Source: Paraspadella gotoi
Taxonomy: Eukaryota; Chaetognatha
Length of the DNA: 64,000 nt
Assembly: GCA_051294375.1 (NCBI GenBank)
Contig: CM119263.1
Span: 22,594,833 to 22,658,832 of the forward strand
Reading direction: 5' to 3'
Shown piece by piece: positions 24,801 through 32,630 of the stretch (within the stretch, counting starts at the first letter, position 1; each line of letters begins with the position of its first letter). The translations under genes and the position numbers were made by a program. The notes below the pieces were generated by a model. The model did not search any database and had not been told where the DNA came from. It saw only the letters and a list, made by a program, of their open reading frames with translations.

Positions 24801-27800
24801 TTCGTTTGACTCATCGCTTTTCCCAGATGATTTTTCGCTTCGCATCTGTAAATCCCAGCATCGTCCCATTTCGTTCGCAAAAAGACCTGAAAACAAGAGA
24901 AATGTTTGATAACAACAAACGACACTTAAGATGCATCGAGGTAAACAGAAGTTTAATGGGATAAACTGTAAAATCCGAATCGAATGCAAAGTCAAAGTTT
25001 TAAATTTAATTGTGTTTGAACAAAGGCTCTGTTTAAAACTTCAATTGTTTTTCGTAAATTTAAATTTACTGTAGGTTTAACGCGCAACGAAATGCTCATG
25101 CCACAGCAGAGCCTCTGCAGTCCGCAAATTACACTCCCGTATAAACACCCAAAGGAGTACATTTGCTAAGCACCGTTATATTTATCCGTTTTGAAGTTTT
25201 TGTACAAACTATGTACAAACTACGTCCTTTAACCTCCTAAAGTGAACCTCCCAAAAGAGCACACTCGGGAACTCTCTTTCCCCCCCCCCCACTACGCAGC
25301 CCGTGCCCGACGGGTCGTGCGTCTCCGCATTCGCCCAACTCATCGATTTCGAACAAAAGGCGTCGTTCGTTTGTTTAAAGGATTTCCAACTCGCGAAAAA
25401 CAAACAAGGGCACGAAACGGACCCCGAGAGAGAATGCACCCCCTACCCCTCAGTCTTCCCCCTTTCCACAAAAAACAAAAACCAAAAAGAGCAACATTTT
25501 GATTCCAAATGTCAAAATCCTATTGTTTTTTGGCCGAATGAGGGAATCTGTAGGTTTTATTCGATAAATTTTACGCGTATTCAACTGGTTATCTTTTTTC
25601 TGTATAAATTAAATATCGCATACGTTTTGTTTCATAACTAATCGCGTCAGAAAGTTAAAAACGAACCGTGAAAGTAGATTAACTCTCGGATCAATCGGTG
25701 GCCGAGCGTCGAGGTCACGCATTAACCCGAATTTTAGTTAAAAAGTTAAAAAGGCCTAAAAACAAGACAAACATTGACTCTTTTTTTTTCTTCTACGGCG
25801 CGAGCTTCAATTAGTCTTTAACCTCGCAAAAGGGCGCGATCGGATTAGAAACTCCTCGCGCGCTCAGCAAATACACCTTCCGTTCTCTGCATTTACGGTA
25901 TTGACTGTATTGATTCAGAAGAAGCGCCGGATGAAGGTATTAGAATAGAGCTCGTGACGAGGATAGGAAATAATGCTAAGATTTTTAAGAAAACTAGTGA
26001 AAAGTATTTGCGTTATAAGTTATAAGATAACGAAAAGAAATTTTTTTTTTTCCTAAAACAAATATTGACAGTAAATTAAACGGATTTATTAAGTCTTTTT
26101 TTTTAAATATTTGAATCACAAATATTTTATTTATGCGTAAGTTAAACCGATTTGTCGAAAAAAGTTTTAGAAGAAAGTTAAACATAGTTTTCTTTTTTCA
26201 ATTAAAATTTACTTCTTTCTCTCTCTCTTTCTCACCAAATCCGTCCCGTAGATCTTGATGTCCTGATGATCCTTCTCGATTTTGTCGTCGCCCCTAAACC
26301 ACGTGACTTCCGGTTGAGGAAATCCGTTGACGGCGCACGGGAGGATGACGCCGCCGCCGACGCCGACTCTCGCAGAGGTCATGGAATGCGAGATCTCCGG
26401 GAGGGAGTCCACGGGTCCTTGGTTTAAGAAGGGGGTGGTGAAGATTCTCTCTCTCTCTCTCTGTCTCTCTATGTCTCTCTCTGTCTCTCTCTCTCTCTTG
26501 TCAGTTTTTTTGCCAACACACCCCTATCAATTCATGTCATCCTATCATCCTATCATCATCAGTATCTCCAATTAAATCTTTACTTTCTTACAATTCTCAC
26601 CTTCTAGGATGATCAATGATAGTATTCACTCCTTTACTCCTCCTCTCACAGTCCCCTTAATTTCTGCTACTCTTCTCTTCCCCTCCCCTCCCCATCCCTT
26701 CCTCTTTCCCCTTCCCTTCCTCTTCCCCATTAGCTCCTCTTCCTCTTCCCCCTCCCACCCCTTCCTCTTCCCCAATAGTTCCTCTTCCCACTCCCCCTCA
26801 CTTTCAACGATGATGAGTTGCGCCCCTCCGCTTGTCTTCGACTCCTTCGTAAGTCGATTCACGACGCTGCACCGATAGCCCTCTTGCGAATCCAAAGGGT
26901 GGGCGCGCCGGACGTGGAGGCGTCCGTCGGGCGTCACGCCGCGGCGCTCGTCGTTCACGATCGGTCTCATGCCGTAAGACCACGAAGTCACGACGACGTG
27001 ATGCTTTTTTTCGTGAGGGTGGGAACATTTTATTTCAATTGATTTTTTTTTTTAATTTATTTAATATTGTAAATCCTAAGTATCGTTTTAATTGGACCTC
27101 TTATCGCGGAAAAAAAGACAGAAAGACAACAATTGTCAGAAACCAAATAAAACTGACGTGTCATCAGGTCAAAAATAGGTACATAGTAAAATGAGAGATG
27201 AATTTATTATTATTTAACAAACCCAATAATGGAGTACACTGAGCCAACAGACAGACAGACTGAAAAAGGTCCGAACCTGCATGAAGGCGGGAATGACACA
27301 AGTGAAGACGGCGGTTGTGCCGATGATGACGTATTCGTCGTTGACTTGAACGTCGAATCGTTGACGAGTGACGCCGATGACACGGATAAAGCGCGAGACG
27401 ATGACGCCGCGCGGATTGGAGGCGCGGCAGCGCAACGTGCCCGAATGGACGCTGGCGGTGTAGTTGATGGTCGGGGGAAAGTGGAGGGTCCCGTTGGGGA
27501 GGATGTCGAGCAGGCCTGGGGAGAAGGGACCAGCAGTGGTGGAATTTAGGAGAGAGGTGGTGGAAAGATTCATAGTTTGTGTTTTTCAACTTAGAAAACT
27601 TTGTTTAATTAGTTTAAACTGTTAATTAAAACAGTTAATTTGTTTACACTGCTCCCGATTAGACCGTTTTCGATATCGAAATCATCTGGCAAAATATCTA
27701 TCATGAAACCGATCAGTACTAATCATTTCTGGCAGCAAAATCTGATAATAATGTCGGATTGCGAGACAGCTGATATACGTCGCATTGCAGATTACGAAAG

Positions 27801-28071
27801 GGATTAGATTTCGGCGAGGAAAAAAATGTTTATATCGTTGTCCCTTGGATTAATAACCGCGAGAACTACAACAACTAAAAATGATTACCCGGCGTTGGCT
27901 TCAACGGTTCCTCGACGCCGTCGTTCCCGACCTTGAACCATTCTATTAAGGGCTGAGGAACGCCCCGAGCGGCACAGGGAATCCACGCGCCGAGGGAGAC
28001 GGCGAAGTCGACGGATCGAGGCTCGGCCGTGAAAACGGGCCCTTCGGGTTGACCCGGTTGAGGGGAGGAGC
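5849..28071 (-). CDS. Dscam: Dscam-family receptor, Ig1-Ig8 portion (gene span)
   Basis: Dscam proteins are type I membrane receptors with ten Ig and six fibronectin III domains. They act in neuronal self-recognition and, in arthropods, also in haemocytes. Exons in coding order on the minus strand: 28071-27889, 27515-27277, 27003-26802, 26417-26236, 24886-24787, 21532-21318, 11564-11374, 10727-10562, 10381-10304, probably 10045-9915, then 8694-8581, 8181-8091, perhaps 7770-7655, and 5937-5849. Each Ig domain is split by an internal intron, with phase-1 introns between domains. No signal peptide, Ig9-10, FnIII, transmembrane or cytoplasmic exons were found. True gene length is shorter than the span, because 11547-21054 is redundant or misplaced. 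Single exons for Ig2, Ig3 and Ig7 suggest a non-hypervariable paralogue. Confidence 0.88.
5938..5962. other. Assembly gap, 25 N, at the centre of an inverted duplication
   Basis: The sequences on the two sides are inverted copies of each other (see the 5376-6803 entry), so the join is probably wrong in orientation or redundant. Confidence 0.95.
5963..6362 (+). pseudogene. Inverted, error-rich copy of Dscam Ig7 end and Ig8 start
   Basis: On the plus strand, 5963-6090 resembles the end of an Ig domain (CRASNDASP in one frame, other strands in shifted frames). After an intron-like stretch rich in TCAA repeats, an acceptor (CTCTTCAG) at about 6198 precedes the Ig8 start with LEPEDISIV and, in another frame, PLALPC. 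The copy ends at a donor GAG/GTGACC near 6362, preceded by a roughly 14-base insertion. Frames shift several times. This orientation is opposite to the rest of the gene, so I treat it as an assembly-derived copy and not a second gene. Confidence 0.6.
6804..7640. other. Noisy non-coding sequence
   Basis: AT-rich, with no exon that can be supported. Contains a G-rich purine stretch at 7557-7632. It lies in the low-quality contig part between inverted and normally oriented Dscam exons. Confidence 0.4.
7655..7770 (-). CDS. Dscam: Possible Dscam Ig7 C-terminal half, frame-disrupted
   Basis: In minus-strand frames the stretch reads RQVRNTAAVVAAPLGISL followed by PFKLN, which resembles the F-G strand end of an Ig domain (…C-x-RN-xA…) expected after the two Ig7 exons to its right. 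The Cys-containing YxC motif is not intact, and no clean splice sites can be placed. It may carry sequencing errors like its neighbours. A similar plus-strand reading near 7955-8018 (ending VDFN before GTAAAG) could be an inverted piece. Confidence 0.3.
7790..7910. repeat. (CT)n-rich microsatellite
   Basis: Imperfect CT dinucleotide tract with interruptions. Confidence 0.85.
8091..8181 (-). CDS. Dscam: Dscam Ig7 middle exon
   Basis: Acceptor CGTCCAG precedes 8181. With the phase-1 base from the upstream exon the frame reads DDGGPIPPSESKT … GITVDRHDNFS and ends in phase 2 before GTTCCA. In DSCAM proteins the corresponding segment after ITW has the form KDGxPIP…GVTID…FTSSL, so placement as the C'-D part of Ig7 is convincing. 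The donor is weak, and base errors are possible in this contig region. Confidence 0.65.
8581..8694 (-). CDS. Dscam: Dscam Ig7 N-terminal half-exon
   Basis: Acceptor CTCTTCCAG, then with one upstream base the frame reads VPPRIDPFFFQPL…, AKISCVVSSGDLPITITWHK, and donor GTGAGT. The VPPxI-PF opening, the B-strand Cys, the GDLPI loop and the C-strand Trp match the first half of Dscam Ig7 (the domain encoded by the exon 9 cluster in insect Dscam1). It enters and leaves in phase 1, matching the next exon at 8181. Only one such exon is visible, with no array of alternatives. Confidence 0.9.
8881..9602. other. Assembly gap, 722 N
   Basis: Unknown bases between the Ig7 and Ig6 exons of Dscam. It may hide part of the Ig6 C-terminal half. 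Confidence 0.95.
9915..10045 (-). CDS. Dscam: Probable Dscam Ig domain fragment, frame-disrupted
   Basis: Minus-strand acceptor ATAACCAG before 10045 and donor GTGAGT after 9915 bracket a GC-rich block. Starting in phase 1 the frame gives EPAASLTIAG. A shifted frame gives DEGEYTASAG, the E-F strand signature of an Ig domain with the expected Cys lost. This fits the C-terminal half of Ig6 with one or more sequence errors. It lies 313 bases from a 722-N gap in a low-quality area. Confidence 0.45.
10304..10381 (-). CDS. Dscam: Dscam Ig6 N-terminal exon
   Basis: This short 78-base exon is bounded by acceptor TTCATCTCAG and donor GTGAAA and is phase 1 at both ends. It encodes GLPQVRSMLPVIVIEGREL then KIPCYASG: the interdomain linker, strands A-B and the first Cys of an I-set domain. 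The GLPxIR-like linker following a domain that ends in INVYG is the Dscam Ig5-Ig6 junction. The rest of Ig6 must lie to the left, probably in the 9915-10045 block or in the gap. Confidence 0.85.
10562..10727 (-). CDS. Dscam: Dscam Ig5 C-terminal half-exon
   Basis: Acceptor GCCGCCAG, donor GTGAGG; phase 0 in, phase 1 out. The product includes NLTLTNVKAEDGGRYSCVAF and ends RRINVYG: the E-F strands with the D-x-G-x-Y-x-C motif and the G strand of an Ig domain. The frame is intact over all 55 codons. Confidence 0.9.
10798..10807. other. Assembly gap, 10 N
   Basis: Ten unknown bases in an ATG/GAC repeat tract within a Dscam intron. Confidence 0.95.
11374..11564 (-). CDS. Dscam: Dscam Ig4 end and Ig5 start exon, with one frameshift
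   Basis: Acceptor TTTCCCCAG, donor GTAATG. It starts CVVTNQYETSQG (Ig4 F-strand Cys onward), continues LSLGLAEPAF… and TQAGPTIVLGCEAHGV (Ig5 B-strand Cys), then in the next frame PVITWMLDGQRIK (Ig5 C strand with Trp). The exon is 191 bases where 192 would keep phase 0. The missing base lies near 11415, between the codons for HGV and the PPVITW motif. Neighbouring duplicate exons show the same kind of single-base indel, so this is probably a sequence error. Only the first 19 bases of this exon recur at 21080-21098. Confidence 0.85.
12190..12246. repeat. (CT)n microsatellite
   Basis: Nearly pure CT repeat in a Dscam intron copy. The counterpart in the intact copy is at about 21745-21806. Confidence 0.95.
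16821..16898. repeat. (CT)n microsatellite
   Basis: CT tract directly upstream of an Ig3 exon on the plus strand. Its counterpart at about 26446-26497 is shorter and differently interrupted. Confidence 0.9.
19775..19850 (-). mobile_element. tRNA-related sequence, SINE head or tRNA pseudogene
   Basis: On the minus strand an A-box-like TGGCGCCGCAGTAGCGTGAG is followed about 30 bases later by a B-box GGGTTCGCGCCC. The acceptor stems do not pair well, so this is not a functional tRNA. It is most likely the 5' head of a tRNA-derived SINE. Confidence 0.55.
20107..20222. repeat. (CT)n microsatellite
   Basis: Long CT tract with TTT interruptions on its left side. Confidence 0.95.
20247..20460. repeat. 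Degenerate minisatellite, about 20-bp unit
   Basis: Units of the form (GACTA)TCATCGCATCAATGAAT grade into ATTACATCAATCAATTA. The reverse complement of this unit makes up 46085-46370 and part of 45390-45478 inside the DYRK1A intron, so it is a dispersed family. Confidence 0.7.
21055..21079. other. Assembly gap, 25 N
   Basis: A placeholder join. Everything right of it up to 28762 duplicates 11547-19138. Confidence 0.95.
21318..21532 (-). CDS. Dscam: Dscam Ig4 N-terminal half-exon
   Basis: Acceptor CCTTCCACAG, donor GTAAGG; phase 1 in, phase 0 out, 215 bases. It encodes APLQVTVTPPHVTVDALERA, TLNCSISGFPISGVTWLKDG, then VLVIEPMTRRDTGMYQ: the complete A to F strands of an I-set Ig domain with B-strand Cys and C-strand Trp. 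The F-strand Cys is the first codon of the next exon (11564). The arrangement of phase 1 between domains and phase 0 within them is kept through Ig1-Ig4. Confidence 0.93.
21533..24786. other. Dscam intron, 3.25 kb
   Basis: Lies between the Ig3 C-terminal exon and the Ig4 N-terminal exon. I looked for extra Ig half-exons (Cys…Trp or D-x-G-x-Y-x-C patterns) on the minus strand and found none, so there is no alternative-exon cluster here. Confidence 0.6.
21745..21806. repeat. (CT)n microsatellite
   Basis: CT repeat immediately 5' (on the plus strand) of a pyrimidine-rich intron segment. Confidence 0.95.
24787..24886 (-). CDS. Dscam: Dscam Ig3 C-terminal half-exon
   Basis: Acceptor CTTGTTTTCAG, donor GTGAGA; phase 0 in, phase 1 out. 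Product VFLRTKWDDAGIYRCEAKN followed by HLGKAMSQTKLNVTG, with the D-x-G-x-Y-x-C motif and G strand. The duplicate at 15292-15193 has the same length and an intact frame. Confidence 0.93.
26236..26417 (-). CDS. Dscam: Dscam Ig3 N-terminal half-exon
   Basis: Acceptor TAAACCAAG, donor GTGAGA; phase 1 in, phase 0 out, 182 bases. It encodes PVDSLPEISHSMTSARVGVG, then VILPCAVNGFPQPEVTWFRG and IYGTDL: linker plus A to E strands with Cys and Trp. Joined to the next exon in phase it completes Ig3. In insect Dscam1 this position belongs to the hypervariable exon 6 cluster. Here a single exon is seen. Confidence 0.92.
26802..27003 (-). CDS. Dscam: Dscam Ig2 C-terminal half-exon
   Basis: An acceptor ends in AAAAAAAG at 27004, donor GTGAGG; phase 0 in, phase 1 out, 202 bases. 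Product includes VVVTSWSYGMRPIVNDERRG, LHVRRAHPLDSQEGYRCSVV and NRLTKESKTSGGAQLIIVE. The RCSVVNRLT…S segment corresponds to the QCRTVHRLTGET-like end of Ig2 in arthropod Dscam proteins. Confidence 0.92.
27277..27515 (-). CDS. Dscam: Dscam Ig1 end and Ig2 start exon
   Basis: Acceptor TTCTCCCCAG, donor GTTCGG (weak); phase 1 in, phase 0 out, 239 bases. It encodes LLDILPNGTLHFPP, HSGTLRCRASNPRGVIVSRF (Ig1 F-G strands with Cys) and then RQRFDVQVNDEYVIIGTTAV and FTCVIP (Ig2 A-B strands). The NDEYVI(I/R)G stretch after an Ig1 ending in V-SR-V is a strong Dscam signature. Confidence 0.94.
27889..28071 (-). CDS. Dscam: Dscam Ig1 N-terminal half-exon
   Basis: Acceptor CTACCCATCCAG, donor GTAATC; phase 1 at both ends, 183 bases. 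It encodes EGPVFTAEPRSVDFAVSLGA, WIPCAARGVPQPLIEWFKVG and …EEPLKP. The GPVF…EP opening and C…GxPQPxIxW pattern match Dscam Ig1. The signal-peptide exon and 5' UTR lie further right and were not found. This is the first exon of the gene I can support. Confidence 0.93.
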
Positions 28072-29080
28072 CTGGATGGGTAGGGAAAAATGGAAAGTGA
28101 AAAAGGAAAAGAAAAAAATGGGAAAGCAGGAAGTTAAAAGTTTTGTAAAAGTGATTGGCGTCACAGTCAATCAGTCAGTCAATCAATCTAAAAATACTAA
28201 CTAAAGATTGATTAAGAGAGCCACGCGGCTTTTTTATATTATCTCCAATGACTAAGATTTGATCTCGAAAATTTTTTTCGTGAGTCACGATTTTGTGAGA
28301 GTGAAATTAAAAAGGGACCCAAAAAAAATCGATGGAAATCTAGAGTGCGAGAAATCGTGAACCGGAATTGAGAAGCGGACGAGAGAAATCGCCGTCGGTT
28401 CTCGACATCCGCTTCTCACGCGACTCTCAGGGGCGAGGCATTCCGCTCCTCGCTTTTCATTCGCTGCGCATTCTCAGATCTTCACATGCAAACGTGAATC
28501 CCGTGACTCGTGAATCGATCGGTTAGGTGCGTGAGTTAAGGAATATAGTTTGGAGTGAGTTTTATTGAAGAGGATGACCTAATTCTTGGTAAATGCGTTG
28601 CTTTCTTTGATGCTTATGTACAAAAAGCAAAATAATTTTAAAACTAGCCAGACAATCTTTGGTAAGAAATCAATCGATATCCCAATTTTGAAATGTTAAA
28701 CCTGTAAAATCAAAAAAATGGAATAAATGTGAAAGAAAATGGAAAAAAATGGAAAGAAAATTAAAAAAATTGAAAAAATGGAGAGAAAATTTATCGGCTC
28801 CGACGACAAATGAATCCGGAAACGATCGGCGGCTGTTTTAATTGCCGGACGAGAAAAAATGGGTCGGTGACTGAAAAGTGGAACGCGAGTTGTCGATACT
28901 CGAGGGATGCGTGTGCATTTTATATTCAACATTGTGTGGGATGGGGGAGGTGGCCGTGTGCCTCCGTGTGGGTTTGAACAGAGAAAATCGCCGAGTAAAG
29001 GGAACAAAGTCAAAGAATGAAAATGTTAAAGGAGCAAATTGTTACAGATTACAGTTTGACTTTGAGGAGCGAGGGGATAA

Positions 29081-29101
29081 GAGAGAGAGAGAGAGAAGAA
29101 G

Positions 29102-29188
<87 letters not shown>
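29081..29188. repeat. (GA)n microsatellite
   Basis: Slightly interrupted GA repeat of about 108 bases. Confidence 0.95.
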
Positions 29189-29190
<2 letters not shown>

Positions 29191-29659
29191 TAAAGAGAGC
29201 AAAAGACGACAAAAGGGGAAAACGTAAACAATGACTAACGTTCAAGTTGACGCGAGGGAACGAAAAGAGAAACGGGTTAAAAACCGATTTTGGAGGCGGA
29301 GGGGGGGGGAGGAAGAGATGTGGAGGGAGTAAGGCTTATTAGTATTTGTGAGGAGGAAGGGGAAAGATATTCTGAATAGGGGATTAGATAGGAATGCAGA
29401 GAGAAGCAAAATAGATTCGTTAACTCGAAACTTAATTCTGAACGACGAGTTCTAATTATCAAATTTTCAAAAAAATAATTAAATTTTATTTTTCGCCTCA
29501 AACTCTCGACTCTCATCCTCTCGACACTCCGGCCCAGCATCCCCATCCACCCCCCATCACCCCTCCTCATCCTCAACCGACCCTTCTCCCCGAGAGTGTC
29601 GTAGTTTTCTGCTCATCGTCGTCATCAGCGTCGTTACCATCGTCGCTGTTCTGGTTCCC

Positions 29660-29710
29660 AGGATCGCAGCTCGAAGATGATCCCCCGTCCCCGTCTCAGC
29701 GACATATGGG

Positions 29711-29807
<97 letters not shown>

Positions 29808-29965
29808 GATGTGGAAAGAAGACGACGACGACGATGAAACCCCCGGAGGAATCACGTCTCCTTCGATCGAGATCGACACGCTAAGAAAAGCCTTTAGCGA
29901 CGAGCTGATCAACTCCAACTTCTTTACCTCCTGGCGGCCTTACATCAATCTTCATACCACTCTAT
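29660..29965 (+). CDS. Possible exon(s) around a GA repeat, unidentified
   Basis: A good plus-strand acceptor (GTTCTGGTTCCCAG at about 29662) is followed by a frame reading [15 protein letters not shown] up to the GA repeat. After the repeat another frame reads [42 protein letters not shown]. Both pieces have protein-like composition, unlike the surrounding AT-rich DNA. They would join if the repeat length were different. No donor is obvious. It could be an exon with a mis-sized microsatellite, or two unrelated fragments. Not recognised. Confidence 0.3.
29713..29806. repeat. (GA)47 microsatellite
   Basis: Uninterrupted GA repeat of 94 bases, flanked on both sides by coding-like plus-strand sequence. 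Confidence 0.97.
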
Positions 29966-31133
29966 CGCTTTCGATCGCTCTCTCGATCGCTCGAAATACA
30001 TTTGATGTCTTTCAACGGTGTTCGACTGTTCGTGTTAGATCACGGATCCAAATCGTCGTCGATGTCCCTCGTTCGCCTTTGATTTTCTTCAAAAGATCGC
30101 CTTGAATCGTTAAATTAAATTATCTAAGGTTTAGTACAAATTTATTCCTTTCCTAAAGTTCTATTTACTTTTTCGTCGGGTCATCCTCTGATATTTTTTT
30201 TCCATCTTTTTCATTAAAATTAACTCCTTCGAAATTTTCCCGAAAAATAAGCGGGACAGGCGATGACCCGGGCGAACCTCATACATTCAACTTCTGAAAT
30301 GAAAAGCCATTTAATTTGGGGGCGACAATAAATGAGAATACATATCTTTTTTGTGCCGGCCTGCCGTTGGCTTAAAACACTTCCATCGTGACATCTTATT
30401 GGTCATCGCAACAGGCGTCTTCGCGTTGATTGGTCATAGACACTTCCTCGGATGGGCGATTGGACGAGAAAGTGTCGATTTTTGAGGATTCTATCTATGA
30501 CGTCGGAATTGAGAAATATGATTGACACGAGACTCTGATCTTTCAAATCGCGTCAGGTCGTCGAGTAAAGATTAAAACTGATATACGGAACACGGGAAGA
30601 TGAGTCGGTTAAATTTCCTATGAGGGATCTTTAAATAGGGATTGATTGGAAGAGTTAAAAAATGCTGCGGGGAATTTTAAACTAAGGGAAGCTAAACCTA
30701 AAGTGAGAATCCGTGCTTCGTTTACGAAAGCAACAGCTGTCCCTTACCCTCTTTCCGTCCATTAAAACTTGATCATCGTTCGTGTAGAAAAATAAAGAGT
30801 GAAGTCTTTATTTGAAGTCAAACCGTCAGTATTGACGAAGGCCTCCAACGAGGACGACTATGACGACGACGACTTTCCCAACAACAAAGACAACTAAAAA
30901 CGATCGATGACGCTTGGCGTCTGAAATTAACTAAAAATCGCAAAAAGGGTTTTTTGCTCACTTTCACGAAATCAGAAGTGAAAAAAAAAACCGGATGGGT
31001 TGAATTTTGGAAAATCTACTTCGAGGGCGAGATGACGCCTTGGCGCCATGGCGTTGGTCACGTGTTGGACGTCGGACCGAAATCAAAGCGCTGAATCACT
31101 GGTTAATAACAGATAAGAATGCTAACACTGTAG

Positions 31134-31743
31134 AATAAGGCGTAGTAAATTTTCTAAATTTAACTTTAATTAAAATTCTAAAAGTGAGGAACGAACAACA
31201 TTATATTAATAAATATTTATGTAATAAAAAAATTTATAATAAATTTTACAATTTACGCAGTAGGCCATATTTATACTAGTACTAAACCAATAAATGTTAA
31301 AATTTCAAAACAGTTTTTTGTAAGATTTTTTTGCAGATTTGGATTCGTCATAAAAAGTTGATAAAAAGAAATATAACTCTTTTTGAAAAATTCCTTCATT
31401 AAGTGGGTCAAAAATTAGAAAAAGCTATATTTTAAGCTGAAAATTAATTTTTTCCATATTAAATATAGTTTTTTTAATTTTTAACCCACTTAATGAAATA
31501 ATTTTTAAAAATGACTTATATTTTCTTTTATCAACTTTTTACGAGGAATTCAAATCTGCAATCAAAATTAAGAAAAGCCTATTTTGAAATTTTTTGATTT
31601 TATAAGGTTAGTACTATATATAAATATAGCCTACTGCGAAATTAAAAAACAAAATTATTTTTTTTTACAAATTAATGTTCACTGATTGTATGTTGTTCAT
31701 AATTGACTTTTAGAATTTTCGTATGTAACTTTCACTACGCTTT
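31134..31743. mobile_element. Foldback MITE, type 1 copy A
   Basis: 610 bases flanked by the direct repeat ACTGTAG (31127-31133 and 31744-31750). Ends are imperfect inverted repeats (AATAAGGCGTAGTAAA and TTTCACTACGCTTT). The interior is itself a long imperfect palindrome centred near 31445: TTCATTAAGTGGGTCAAAAA on the left pairs with TTTTTAACCCACTTAATGAA on the right. No coding capacity. A second copy is at 37536-38129. Confidence 0.85.
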
Positions 31744-31745
31744 AC

Positions 31746-32630
31746 TGTAGAAGCTCATCCGATAACAACAACCATGGCGTCACCTAGCTCTCTAGCCTCA
31801 CGACATCAATCGCTTTCCGACCCCCGCATCTATCAAGGACCTTCAGAGATTTCTTGGCGTACTAAACTATTATCGCCGCTTCGTCCCACACGCTGCACAC
31901 GTCCTTGAGCCACTCTACGAAGCGCCTCAACTAGACTCCGGAATGTGAGGAAGCCTTTGCAGCTGCCAAAAAAGCCCTTGCATCAGCAACAATGCTGGTT
32001 CACCCTCACAGTAGATGCCTCCTTAACCGCCATAGGTGGCGTTCTAGAACAAACCGTTGACGGGAAATGGAACCCGCTGGGTTTCTTCTCGGCGCCGCTA
32101 CAGCATCACCAAAGGAAATGGCCACCGTTCGACCGCGAGCTGTTGGCAGCATTCCGCACTTTCGCTCATTTATCGAAGGCCGACCTTTTTCCCTCTTCTC
32201 AGACCACAACAGCTTGGTTCCAGCTATCAGAAAGAAAGCTGAACCCCACACGATGCGCCAGGCGTATCAGCTCGCGGCGATATCAGAATACAACACATCC
32301 AGTACATCGAAGGGTAGGCCAACTCCGTTACTGATGCCCTTTCCCGCGTGGAACTTCCTCCGGCCGCAACTCCGACTCTACGAGCAACCATCAACGCCAT
32401 CAGCCCAAACGGAATCGACTTCGAAACAATGGCGCGCGACCAGTTCGACGACAAGGATGTGCAACGCCTCCTCGCAGACGCCCATGCGAGCCTTTGCCTC
32501 CAAAGAGTCCAAGTTCCTCCCCATCACGCTTTCTGTCAAGACGAGGATGAGCCACAACATATCACCACTGGCATAAATCAAATCAAAACCACTGCTTGGG
32601 GGTGATGTGTAGAAGCTCATCTGAAAACAA
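31746..32630 (+). mobile_element. Ty3/gypsy-type LTR retrotransposon remnant
   Basis: From about 31830 the plus strand shows the end of a reverse transcriptase (FLGVLNYYRRFVPHAA), then an RNase H domain (LTVDASLTAIGGVLEQ, FDRELLAAF) and downstream connection sequence (RQAYQLAAISEYN) in three different frames, with at least one stop. Gag, protease, most of RT and integrase are absent. A purine-rich GGGGGTGATG precedes TGTAGAAGCTCATCTGA at 32608, the probable 3' LTR start. Nearly the same bases (TGTAGAAGCTCATCCGA) at 31746 look like the 5' LTR start, directly adjoining MITE copy A. The element is internally deleted and dead. Confidence 0.85.

Larger units (their letters stand above)
28763..31126. 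other. Intergenic DNA 5' of the Dscam exons
   Basis: Contains two long (GA)n tracts and a coding-like stretch near 29810 (listed separately). Otherwise there is no exon, RNA gene or promoter I can support. The missing 5' Dscam exon could lie here or beyond the window. Confidence 0.5.

Noticed and set aside
11547-28762. A real tandem duplication of Dscam exons
   Set aside because: Near-identity including introns, indel-only divergence and a contig boundary exactly at the start of the second copy favour an assembly artefact.
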